A model generated the notes under the pieces. It worked only from the letters and a program-made list of their open reading frames with translations, was not told the DNA's origin and did no database searches. Below are positions 25,366 through 34,418 of a stretch of DNA of 64,000 bases, in pieces; the first letter of the stretch is position 1, and every line of letters begins with the position of its first letter. Position numbers and translations under genes: made by a program. The stretch covers positions 648,214-712,213 of the forward strand of contig NZ_JAPDIA010000003.1 of the NCBI RefSeq assembly GCF_029525575.1, written 5' to 3'. This DNA comes from Cohnella rhizosphaerae. GTDB taxonomy: Bacteria; Bacillota; Bacilli; Paenibacillales; Paenibacillaceae.

Positions 25366-26283
25366 GTGCCCAACGTGATGAAAAGAAAACGCGACTTCCA
25401 CCAGGTATCGCCGGCATGGAACGTCGCGTTCAACCTGATCGCCGGCATTTTCGCGATTATGTGCGTGTTCCCGTTCCTGTTCGTCGTCATCATCTCCTTC
25501 ACCGAAGAGAAGACGCTGGCGACGGACGGCTACCGTATCATTCCGAAGGCTTGGAGCCTGGAAGCTTACCAGTATATTTTCAAAACGGGCGATACGCTGC
25601 TGCGCTCCTACGGCGTCACGATCCTCGTGACCGTCGTCGGCACGATCGTCAGCCTGCTGCTCATCGCGCTGTACGCTTATGCCGTATCGCGCCGCAGCTT
25701 CGCATACCGCCGCTTTTTCTCCCTGTTCGCGATCTTCACGATGCTGTTCAGCGGCGGCATGATCCCGACGTATATCGTCGTGACGCAGCTGCTTGGTCTG
25801 AAGGACAGCGTCTGGGCGCTCATCCTGCCGCTCGCGGTCAACGCCTTCTACATCATGATCCTGCGCACGTTCTACATCACCGGCATTCCCGACGCGATCA
25901 TCGAATCCGGCAAGATCGACGGCGCGGGCGAATTCCGCATCTTCACCACGCTCGTGCTGCCGCTGTCGCTGCCCGGCCTCGCCACGATCGGCCTGTTCAG
26001 CACGCTCGGCTACTGGAACGACTGGTTTAACGCGCTGCTGTACATCGACGACCCGAACAAGGTGCCGCTCCAATCGATGCTCATGCGGATCGAATCGAGC
26101 ATGCAGTTCATCCAGCAGAACTCGGCTAACAGCTCCATCAGCCTCGAGATCCTGCAGAACATGCCGCAGGATACGGCCCGTATGGCGATGGTCGTGCTGG
26201 CAACGCTGCCGATCATTTTCGCCTATCCGTTTTTCCAGCGCTACTTCGTGCAGGGCCTGACCGTCGGTTCGGTTAAGGAGTAA
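25366..26283 (+). CDS. ABC transporter permease (YtcP/LplC family)
   Basis: 305 residues with a basic N-terminus and six membrane segments. The EAA loop is present as IIESGKIDGAGEFRIFTTLVLP. The protein ends with the family-typical FVQGLTVGSVKE. The GTG at 25366 is 9 bases after AAAGGAGG. It pairs with the LplB-type permease 29 bases upstream. No ATPase gene is in the window, so a shared MsmX-like ATPase is expected. Confidence 0.9.
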   Translation: MPNVMKRKRDFHQVSPAWNVAFNLIAGIFAIMCVFPFLFVVIISFTEEKTLATDGYRIIPKAWSLEAYQYIFKTGDTLLRSYGVTILVTVVGTIVSLLLIALYAYAVSRRSFAYRRFFSLFAIFTMLFSGGMIPTYIVVTQLLGLKDSVWALILPLAVNAFYIMILRTFYITGIPDAIIESGKIDGAGEFRIFTTLVLPLSLPGLATIGLFSTLGYWNDWFNALLYIDDPNKVPLQSMLMRIESSMQFIQQNSANSSISLEILQNMPQDTARMAMVVLATLPIIFAYPFFQRYFVQGLTVGSVKE

Positions 26284-26289
26284 TTGCGG

Positions 26290-26480
26290 GAGCGGGTGAA
26301 GCATAGGGAAGGCATAGGGAGGCGCAGAGAAAGCGTAGGCTGGCGCTGAGAGGATGAAGGCGCGGGAATGCGCAGAGAAAGCGCAGAGAAAGCGCAGAGA
26401 AAGCGCAGAGAAAGCGCAGGCTGATGCTGAGAAGATGAAGGCATAAGAGGCGCTGAGAAGATGAAGGCGCAGGGAAGCGG
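26290..26480. repeat. Short GC-rich tandem repeats downstream of the permease gene
   Basis: A 12-base unit (GCGCAGAGAAAG) is repeated about four times at 26370-26420. It is flanked by three copies of GCTGAGARGATGAAGGC at about 26345, 26426 and 26452. No open frame with a ribosome site is present. Confidence 0.7.
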
Positions 26481-26498
26481 CGGGCATCGCAGGGGCTA

Positions 26499-26690
26499 TC
26501 GTGCAAAAGTGCACGATGGAGAGCCACACCTTTTCGTCGCTTCTGCCAATCGCGCAAAAGTGCAGGGTTTTTACCGGAAACACCAGGGTTCTCGCTTAAA
26601 GAGACGAGCTACCATGCACTTTTGCGCGGTAGATCGCCCACATCCTCCATACCGGCCTTGGATGATGCACTTTTGCACGATAGCACCAGG
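26499..26690. repeat. 51-bp-period palindromic repeats upstream of the GH3 gene
   Basis: The core GYGCAAAAGTGCA occurs directly at 26501 and 26552 (51 bases apart). Its reverse complement occurs at 26615 and 26666 (again 51 apart). The first core is an exact stem-loop (GTGCA/TGCAC). The array fills most of the non-coding gap before the GH3 gene. Confidence 0.8.
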
Positions 26691-26735
26691 GCTAAGGGTA
26701 GGCGGCATTCAAAGAACAAGCGGGATGTGAAAAGG

Positions 26736-29039
26736 ATGGACGACAAGGACCCTTCGAAGCCGCCGCGCGTACGCGCGGAGCTGCTGCTTCGGCAGATGAC
26801 GGCGGAAGAAAAGGTCGGCCAGCTCGTGCAGCCGTTCGGCTGGCAGGCCTATGAACATAAAGACGGAAACGTCGTTCTGAAGGAGACATTCAAGGCGCAG
26901 GTTGCGCGAGGCGGCGTTGGTTCGCTGTACGGCACGCTGCGCGCCGACCCGTGGACCGGCGTCACGCTGGAGACGGGACTGTCGCCCGTTCAAGGCGCGG
27001 AGGCGGTGAACGAGATCCAGCGCTACGCGATCGAGAACTCGCGTCTCGGCATTCCGCTGCTGATCGGCGAGGAATGCTCGCACGGCCATATGGCGATCGG
27101 GGCGACGGTATTTCCCGTGCCGCTGTCGATCGGCAGCGCCTGGAACGTCGGCCTGTACCGCGAGATGTGCCGCGCGGTGGCGAAGGAGACGCGCGCCCAG
27201 GGCGGCGCGGTCACGTATTCGCCGGTGTTGGACATCGTCCGCGATCCTCGCTGGGGCCGGACGGAGGAGTGCTTCGGCGAAGATCCGTATCTCGTCGGCG
27301 AGCTGGCTGTCGCCGCCGTCGAAGGCATGCAGGGCGAGCGCCTCGACGCGCAGGACAGCGTCGCCGTGACGCTGAAGCACTTCGTCGGCTACGGCAGCTC
27401 GGAGGGCGGCCGCAACGCCGGGCCCGTCCACATGGGCTGGCGCGAGCTGCTCGAGGTCGACCTGCATCCGTTCCGCAAGGCGGTCGAGGCAGGCGCGGCG
27501 TCGATCATGCCGGCCTACAACGAGATCGACGGCGTTCCGTGCACGACGAACGCGAAGCTGTTGGACGAGGTGCTCGTCCGGGATTGGGGCTTCGACGGCA
27601 TGATCGTCACCGACTGCGGCGCGATCGACATGCTGGCGGCAGGGCACGACACGGCCGAGGACGGCATGGAGGCCGCCGTGCGCGCGCTCGAAGCCGGCAT
27701 CGACATGGAGATGTCGGGCGAAATGTTCGGACGCTATCTGCTGCAAGCGCTAAGCGAGGGCAAGCTGAAGGAGGCGGCGCTCGACCGCGCGGTCGTACGC
27801 GTCCTGACGCTCAAGTTCAAGCTCGGCTTGTTCGAGCGGCCATACGTAGATGCGCAGCTCGCCGGCGAGGCGATCGGCTCTAGCGAGCATGTGACGCTGG
27901 CGCGGCAGCTGGCGGCCGAAGGCGTCGTGCTGCTGAAGAACGAGGGCGGCGCGCTGCCCCTCGATCCGGCGAGTGGCGGCAAGGTCGCGGTCATCGGCCC
28001 GAATGCGGACCTCGGCTACAGCCAACTGGGCGACTACACGTCGCCCCAGCCGGCGGACAAGGTCGCTACGGTGCTTGCGGGCATCCGCGCCAAGCTGGGC
28101 GCGGAGCGCGTGCTTTACGCGCCGGGCTGCCGGATTCGCGGCGAAGACCGGGACGGCTTCCCGGTCGCTTTGGAGACGGCGCGGCAGGCGGATACCGTCG
28201 TCATGGTGGTCGGCGGCTCCAGCGCGCGGGACTTCGGCGACGGCACGATCGACCTGCGGACGGGTGCGTCCAAGGTGACCGAGGATGTCTGGAACGACAT
28301 GGATTGCGGCGAAGGCATCGACCGGATGTCGCTGCGACTGTCCGGCGTGCAGCTCGAGCTGGTCCAGGAAGTCCACAAGCTCGGCAAGCGGCTCGTGGTC
28401 GTCTACATTAACGGCCGGCCGATCGCGGAGCCTTGGATCGACGCGAATGCCGACGCCATCCTCGAGGCATGGTATCCTGGGCAGGAGGGCGGACATGCGA
28501 TCGCGGACATTTTGTTCGGCGACGTCAATCCGTCGGGCCGACTGACGATATCGATTCCGAAAGATGTCGGGCAGCTGCCCGTGTACTATAACGGCAAGCG
28601 GTCGCGAGGCAAACGGTATTTGGAGAGCGATCTGAGGCCCAGTTACCCGTTTGGCTACGGCCTCAGCTATACGAACTATGAATATGCCAACCTGACGGTG
28701 TCGCCGAGCGAGATCGCACCCGGGGAGGAGGCGGCCGTCTCCGTCGACGTGACCAACACGGGCGTCGTCGCCGGCGCCGAGGTCGTGCAGCTGTACGTCT
28801 CGGACGTCGCGAGCGCATGCACACGGCCGGCGCTGGAGCTGAAGGGCTTCGAAAAGATCGGGCTGGCGCCGGGAGAGACGCGCACCGTGCGGTTTAAGGT
28901 CGGCAGGGAACAGCTTGAATACGTAGGCCCGGATTATAAACGGGTTGTCGAGCCCGGCCGCTTCAAAGTACTGGTCGGGCGTCATTCCGCCGACACGCTG
29001 GCAGCCGATCTGCTCGTCAAGGAGGACGGAGACCGATGA
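26736..29039 (+). CDS. Glycoside hydrolase family 3 enzyme (beta-glucosidase or beta-xylosidase type)
   Basis: About 767 residues with no signal peptide, so intracellular. The N-terminal GH3 barrel contains LKHFVGYGSSEGG and the nucleophile motif MIVTDCG (Asp293). The C-terminal GH3 sandwich (VVVGGSSARDFGDG) is followed by a fibronectin-III-like domain (EAAVSVDVTNTG...VVQLYVSD). It would release terminal beta-linked sugars from imported oligosaccharides; the exact sugar cannot be read. The start is uncertain: ATG 26736 or GTG 26727, both with weak ribosome sites. It overlaps the next gene by ATGA, so they are translationally coupled. Confidence 0.88.
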   Translation: MDDKDPSKPPRVRAELLLRQMTAEEKVGQLVQPFGWQAYEHKDGNVVLKETFKAQVARGGVGSLYGTLRADPWTGVTLETGLSPVQGAEAVNEIQRYAIENSRLGIPLLIGEECSHGHMAIGATVFPVPLSIGSAWNVGLYREMCRAVAKETRAQGGAVTYSPVLDIVRDPRWGRTEECFGEDPYLVGELAVAAVEGMQGERLDAQDSVAVTLKHFVGYGSSEGGRNAGPVHMGWRELLEVDLHPFRKAVEAGAASIMPAYNEIDGVPCTTNAKLLDEVLVRDWGFDGMIVTDCGAIDMLAAGHDTAEDGMEAAVRALEAGIDMEMSGEMFGRYLLQALSEGKLKEAALDRAVVRVLTLKFKLGLFERPYVDAQLAGEAIGSSEHVTLARQLAAEGVVLLKNEGGALPLDPASGGKVAVIGPNADLGYSQLGDYTSPQPADKVATVLAGIRAKLGAERVLYAPGCRIRGEDRDGFPVALETARQADTVVMVVGGSSARDFGDGTIDLRTGASKVTEDVWNDMDCGEGIDRMSLRLSGVQLELVQEVHKLGKRLVVVYINGRPIAEPWIDANADAILEAWYPGQEGGHAIADILFGDVNPSGRLTISIPKDVGQLPVYYNGKRSRGKRYLESDLRPSYPFGYGLSYTNYEYANLTVSPSEIAPGEEAAVSVDVTNTGVVAGAEVVQLYVSDVASACTRPALELKGFEKIGLAPGETRTVRFKVGREQLEYVGPDYKRVVEPGRFKVLVGRHSADTLAADLLVKEDGDR

Positions 29040-32000
29040 ACGCAAACGATCTGTCGGAGCGCCTGCGCCGATTCCTGCGCGAGCTGTCCGAGGCGCAATG
29101 GCTCGAGCGCGCGGGCGTGCACGACTGGGCGATCGACCGGGCGACTTACGTGCTGCCGGGGCAATACGAAGAGATCGGGCCCTACGAGTCGGAAGGGCTC
29201 GCCGCTTTCCCCAGCAAGCAGGGGACGACGTACTTTTTCCGCAAAAGGCTCGAACTGCCCGGAGACTGGGTCGCTTCGGGCGCCAAAATCGGCCTTGTGT
29301 TCGAGTCCGGCGGCGAGGGCTTGCTGCGCGTCAACGGCGCCTCATACCAGGGGCTGGACCGCAACCATACGTTCGCGACGCTGGACGCCGCCCGGATCGG
29401 CACGGCGCCCGAGCTCGAGATCGAGCTGTACGACCCGATCCCCGAGCCTGTCGATCCGCTCAACCGGCAGGCAGTCATCCAGCCGCCGATCTCCGCCATC
29501 CGCAGCGAGCTGGTGTTGGCCAATGCGCCCGTGCAGCGTCTGCTGTACGCGGCGACGGTCGTGCGCGACGCGGCCGTGCTGCTGCCGGAGACGGACTTTC
29601 GCAAGGCGCGGCTGATGGAGGCGCTGCTTCGCGCGATGGACGCATACGTGTCCCTGAGCGAAGGGGATATTCGCGCGGGTGCAGCTGTTGCAGGCATCGA
29701 GGCGCGGCTTGAAGCGGACGTGCGCGCGGTCGGCGGCAACGCAGAAGGTGTCCAGCATATGGTCGGGCAGTCGCACATCGACATCGCCTGGCTGTGGCCG
29801 GTGCGGGAGACGGTGCGCAAGACGAGCCGGACGTTCTCGACGGTGGACGCGCTCATGCGCGAGTATCCGGAATTCCGGTACGCGCAGAGCCAGCCGTTGC
29901 TGTTCGAATTTTTGAAGAACAACGATCCGGAGCTGTACGGGCGGGTGAAGTCGCGGATCGCCGAGGGCCGCTGGGAGCTCGTCGGGGGGCATGTATGTCG
30001 AGCCCGATTTGAACATCCCGAGCGGGGAATCGCTCATGCGGCAGATGCTGTACGGCCAGCGTTTTTACCAGGAAGAATTCGGACGCGTCTCGGACATCGA
30101 GTGGCTGCCGGATACGTTCGGCTACTGCGCGTCCCTGCCCCAGATTCTGAAGCACGGCGGCGTCCGCTATTTCATGACAACCAAGCTGAATTGGAACGAT
30201 ACGAACGTGTTCCCGTACGATCTGTTCCGCTGGGTAGGCATCGACGGCACGCCGATGCTATCTTACCTGAACCATGGCATCAACGAGCACACGACGCCGA
30301 AGGACATTCACGACCACTGGCAATCGTACCGGCAAAAGGACGTCTATCCCGAGCAGATGCTGCTGTACGGGCACGGCGACGGGGGGCGGCGGCGTGACGC
30401 GCGAAATGCTTGAATACGCGGACCGCGCGGACCTGATGGTCGGCCAGCCGGCGAGCAAGCACAGCACGGCCGCGGACTTTTTCGCTGGCGCGGAGGCGCG
30501 ACGAGGCGAGCTGCCGGAATGGCGTGGCGACCTGTATCTGGAGCTGCACCGGGGAACGTACACGACGCATGGCCGCAACAAGCGCAGCAACCGCAAAGCC
30601 GAGGTGCTGTACCGCGAAGCCGAGCTTTGGCATGCGCTCGCGCTGACTCAGCTGGAAGCGGGACTGGATGCACGACTGCGCAGCGAGCTGCATGACGGCT
30701 GGAAGCTGATCCTGCTCAACCAGTTTCACGACATCATCCCGGGGTCGGCGATTACCGAAGCGTATGTCACCTCCGAGAAGGAATACGGGACGATCTTCGA
30801 AAAGGGACGCGAGAGCCTGGGCGCGATCCTGCTGGCGCTCGCCGGCGGAATCGATACGGCGGCCGGCGAGGGCGTGCCGTACGTCGTCTTTAACGGGCTC
30901 GGCTGGGCGCGGGACGTGCAGGTGGAGCTTGCGGCGCAAGGGATGTCCTCCGCGGGCGGACTCGCCGCTTATGACGGAGAGGGAGTTCGGCTCGCCGCCG
31001 ACGCCGTCGGCGAAGAGCGGCTGGCCGTGCGCGTGCCGGCGGTGCCGGCGTTCGGGTACAAGACGATCTGGCTGCGCGAGCGCGCCTGGGCAAAGGACGT
31101 TGGTGTTGCGGTTTCGCGGGCACTGCCCGCTGGCGAGGGATCGAATGCGGGCGCAGGTGTGAATGCGGGTGCAGGCGTGAGCTCGGGCGCAAGACCGAAT
31201 GAAGGCGAAGGACCGAATGAAGGCGCAGGACCGAATGAAGGCGAAGGCTCGAATGCGGGCGAAGGCTCGATTATGGGGGCTGCCGCGACGGAAGTCGGGC
31301 AGCCGCTCGGCGACAGCTGGGAGACGGGCGCCTACCGCGTCCGCTTTAATGCGCGGGGCGAGATCGTCAGCCTGCTGGACAAGGCGGCCGGACGGGAGAT
31401 CGTCAAGAACGGAGAGGCCGCGAACCGCTTCGGCTTCTACCACGACCGTCCGACGCTGTGGGACGCCTGGGACATCGACGAGCGCTACGAGCTTCAGCCG
31501 GCCGGCGAGGCCGAGCTGCTGGAGAAGCGCGTCGCGCTGCAGGGCGAGACGATGGACGTGCTGCGCTTCCGCTGGCGGCTCCATCAGTCGGAGATCAGCC
31601 AGGACGTCGTGTTCTACCACGGCGACCGGCGCATCGACTTTCGTACCCGCGTCGTCTGGAACGAATCGCACAAGCTGCTGAAGGTCGGCTTCCCGATCGA
31701 CGTCGTGGCGAGCAAGGCCACGTACGAGATTCCGTACGGGGCGCTCGAGCGTCCGACGCATCGCAACACGAGCTGGGAGCAGGCGCAATACGAAGTGTGC
31801 GGCCACCGCTTCGTCGACGTGTCGGAGCACGGCTACGGCGTCAGCCTGCTGAACGATTGCAAATACGGCTACGACGTCCAGGGCACGACGATTCGCCTGT
31901 CGTTGCTCCGAGCGCCGAAGTGGCCGGACGCCACCGCGGATCTGGGCGAGCATGAATTCACCTATTCGCTCTATCCGCACGAAGGCGATTGGCGGACCGC

Positions 32001-32352
32001 GCACACGCTGCGCCGGGCCGCGGAGCTGAACGCCGGGGACGTCGTCCTGGCGTCGGCTGACCGCGGGAGCGGCTCGCTCCCGGCGACCGGCACGCTGCTG
32101 CCGTTCGAGAGCGAGCATGTCGTGCTCGACGCGGTCAAGCCCGCCGAGGACGGCGACGGCATCGTGCTGCGACTGTACGAATCGTCCGGCGGCCGCGGCC
32201 GCGCCGCGCTGAGCTGGCCTCGGCCGTTCGCGCGCGCCGTGCTCTCCGACGCGCTTGAAGCGAACGGAGCGGCGCTTGGGGCCGCGGATGGCCGGATCGA
32301 GCTCGCGTTTGCGCCGTTTGAGATTAAGACCGTTAAGCTTTTAGATCGCTAA
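29036..32352 (+). CDS. Alpha-mannosidase, GH38 (first copy; frameshifted)
   Basis: Retaining zinc alpha-mannosidase of about 1104 residues after correction. Zinc-site GQSHIDIAWLW, nucleophile motif EWLPDTFGYC (Asp near 359) and NQFHDIIPGS are present. G6 runs at 29984-29989 and 30381-30386 break the frame; with five G each, ELVGGMYVEPDLNIP and GHGDGGGGVTREM are restored. A low-complexity insert (about 31120-31290, residues ~695-750, repeats of PNEGEG/NAGAG) sits just before the C-terminal sandwich domain. Coupled by overlap to GH3 and intracellular. Would trim alpha-mannosyl residues from N-glycan or mannan fragments. Confidence 0.88.
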
Positions 32353-32379
32353 GTTACCCTGCGGAACCGGCCGTCCGCG

Positions 32380-33032
32380 GCGGAATAGCGAAGCGCCAGC
32401 GTCTTATCCCGGCGGAAACGGCGGTATGTGGCGGAATAGCGATGCACCAGCGTCTTATCCCGGCGGAACCGGCGGTATGTGGCGGAATAGCGAAGCGCCA
32501 GCGTCTTATTCCGTCGGAACCGACGGTTCGTAACGGAATAGCGAAGCGCCAGCGTCTTATCTCGGCGGAACCGGCGGTATGTGGCGGAATAGCGAAGCGC
32601 CAGCGTCTTATCTCGGCGTAACCGGCGGTACGCGGCGGAATAGCGAAGCGCCAGCGTCTTATCTCGGCGGAACCGGCGACGCGCGGCGGAATAGCGAAGC
32701 GCCAGCGTCTTATCTCGGCGGAACCGGCGGCGCGCGGCGGAATAGCGAAGCGCCAGCGTCTTATCCCGGCGGAAACGGCGGCGCGCGGCGGAATAGCGAA
32801 GCGCCAGCGTCTTATCCCGGCGGAACCGGCGGTATGCGGCGGAATAGCGAAGCGCCAGCGTCTTATTCCGGCGGAACCGGCGGTACGCGGCGGAATAGCG
32901 ATGCACCAGCGTCTTATCTCGGCGGAACCGGCCGTCCGCAGCGGAATAGCGAAGCGCCAGCGTCTTATCTCGGCGGAACCGGCGGTATGCGGCTGAATAG
33001 CGGAGCGCCAGCGTCTTATCCCGGATTGTAGA
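32380..33032. repeat. Thirteen-copy 51-bp tandem repeat
   Basis: Units begin GCGGAATAGCG and start at 32380, 32431, 32482, 32533, 32584, 32635, 32686, 32737, 32788, 32839, 32890, 32941 and 32992, exactly 51 bases apart. Substitutions cluster near the CGGCGGTATG end. Because 51 is 17 codons, open frames exist on both strands (17-residue repeats), but none has a ribosome site and the array lies between two cotranscribed glycosidase genes. It fills 32353-33092; nothing else is seen there. Confidence 0.95.
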
Positions 33033-33092
33033 TCGCTAAATCATCCTTTATTTTAGCTCGTTAAATCAAACAGAAGCGGGGGCCTGCCTGCC

Positions 33093-34418
33093 ATGGAACA
33101 ATTCAGATTGCCACAAATCGCGATGCCGAAGCTGACGCTGCCGGCGGCCGTGCGGGACGTGCTGGCGGAAGCCGAGCAGCGGCTCGCGCACCGTCCGAAG
33201 CTGCTCCGGCTTTTCAAAAATTGCTTCCCGAACACCCTCGAGACGACGACCAAGCTGCTCGAAGACGGCACGACGTTCGTCATCACCGGCGACATACCGG
33301 CCTCCTGGCTGCGGGATTCCGTCGAGCAGGTCGTCCATTACGTGCCGCTGGCCAAGGACGACGCCGATCTGCAGCGCATCATCGCGGGCCTCATCCGCCG
33401 CCACATTGCCTACATTCAGATCGATCCGTACGCGAACGCGTTTAACGAATCGGCCAACGACTGGCACTGGAATACGACCGACGTCACCGAGATGTCGCCA
33501 TGGGTATGGGAGCGCAAGTTCGAGATCGACTCGCTGTGCTTTTCGATGCGCCTGGCGTACCTGTACTGGAAGGAAACGGGACGCGCGGACGTGTTCGACG
33601 CAGGCTTCAAGCAGGCGATGCGTCTCATCGTCGACCTGTTCAAGACCGAGCAGCGTCACTTCGAGCTGTCGCCGTACCGCTTCACGCGCAACAACGGCAT
33701 CCCGACGGATTCCCTGCGCAACAACGGGCTGGGCATGCCGGTCAACTATACGGGTATGGTCTGGTCCGGCTTCCGCTCGAGCGACGACGCCTGCGATTTC
33801 CACTACAACATCCCGGGCAACATGTTCGCGGTCGTGGCGCTCCGCCATATGCAGGAGTTCGCCGAGTGGGTGTTCCGCGATATGGCGCTGCTGGCCGAAC
33901 TGAAGGCGCTCGAGGCCGACATCGATCACGGCATTCAACTGTACGGCATCTACCGCCACCCCGAGTTCGGGCCGATCTACGCGTACGAGACGGACGGCTA
34001 TGGCAACTACTGCCTGATGGACGACGCGGGCACGCCGGGTCTGATGTCCATCCCTTACCTCGGCTACGTGTCGGCGGACGATCCGATCTACCGGAACACG
34101 CGCCGCTTCGCGCTGAGCAAGGAGAACCCGTTCTACTACGAGGGCAAAGTCGCGCGCGGCATCGGCAGCCCGCATACCCCGCCGGATTACATCTGGCATA
34201 TGGCGCTGTCCATGCAGGGCATCACGGCGTCGACCGCCGAGGAGAAGCTGGCGATGATCGCGATGCTCGAGGCGACGGACGGGGACACCGGGTTCATGCA
34301 CGAGGGCTTCCATGCCGACGATCCGGCCGTGTTCACGCGCAAGTGGTTCGCCTGGTCCAACAGCCTGTTCTCGCAGCTCGTCTACCGCGCGATGAAGGAT
34401 GGATTGCTCGATGGATGA
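33093..34418 (+). CDS. Exo-alpha-1,6-mannosidase, GH125
   Basis: 441 residues, the family length (formerly DUF1237). Typical motifs are DIPASWLRDS near residue 70, PWVWERKFEIDSLC near 139 and YNIPGNMFAVVAL near 240. GH125 enzymes are inverting, metal-independent exo-alpha-1,6-mannosidases in Streptococcus and Clostridium and act on N-glycan cores or yeast mannan. The protein has no signal peptide. It overlaps the next gene by 8 bases, which shows operon organisation. With the two GH38 genes it makes alpha-mannoside degradation the clearest theme of the locus. Confidence 0.9.
   Translation: MEQFRLPQIAMPKLTLPAAVRDVLAEAEQRLAHRPKLLRLFKNCFPNTLETTTKLLEDGTTFVITGDIPASWLRDSVEQVVHYVPLAKDDADLQRIIAGLIRRHIAYIQIDPYANAFNESANDWHWNTTDVTEMSPWVWERKFEIDSLCFSMRLAYLYWKETGRADVFDAGFKQAMRLIVDLFKTEQRHFELSPYRFTRNNGIPTDSLRNNGLGMPVNYTGMVWSGFRSSDDACDFHYNIPGNMFAVVALRHMQEFAEWVFRDMALLAELKALEADIDHGIQLYGIYRHPEFGPIYAYETDGYGNYCLMDDAGTPGLMSIPYLGYVSADDPIYRNTRRFALSKENPFYYEGKVARGIGSPHTPPDYIWHMALSMQGITASTAEEKLAMIAMLEATDGDTGFMHEGFHADDPAVFTRKWFAWSNSLFSQLVYRAMKDGLLDG

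Noticed and set aside
32349..33031. Long ORFs on both strands of the 51-bp array (17-residue repeat proteins)
   Set aside because: They follow automatically from a stop-free unit whose length is a multiple of three; no ribosome site or promoter, and both strands are equally open.
32380..33032. CRISPR array
   Set aside because: The whole 51-base unit is conserved; there are no unique spacers between short repeats and no cas genes in the window. The same holds for the arrays at 40.4 and 48.7 kb.
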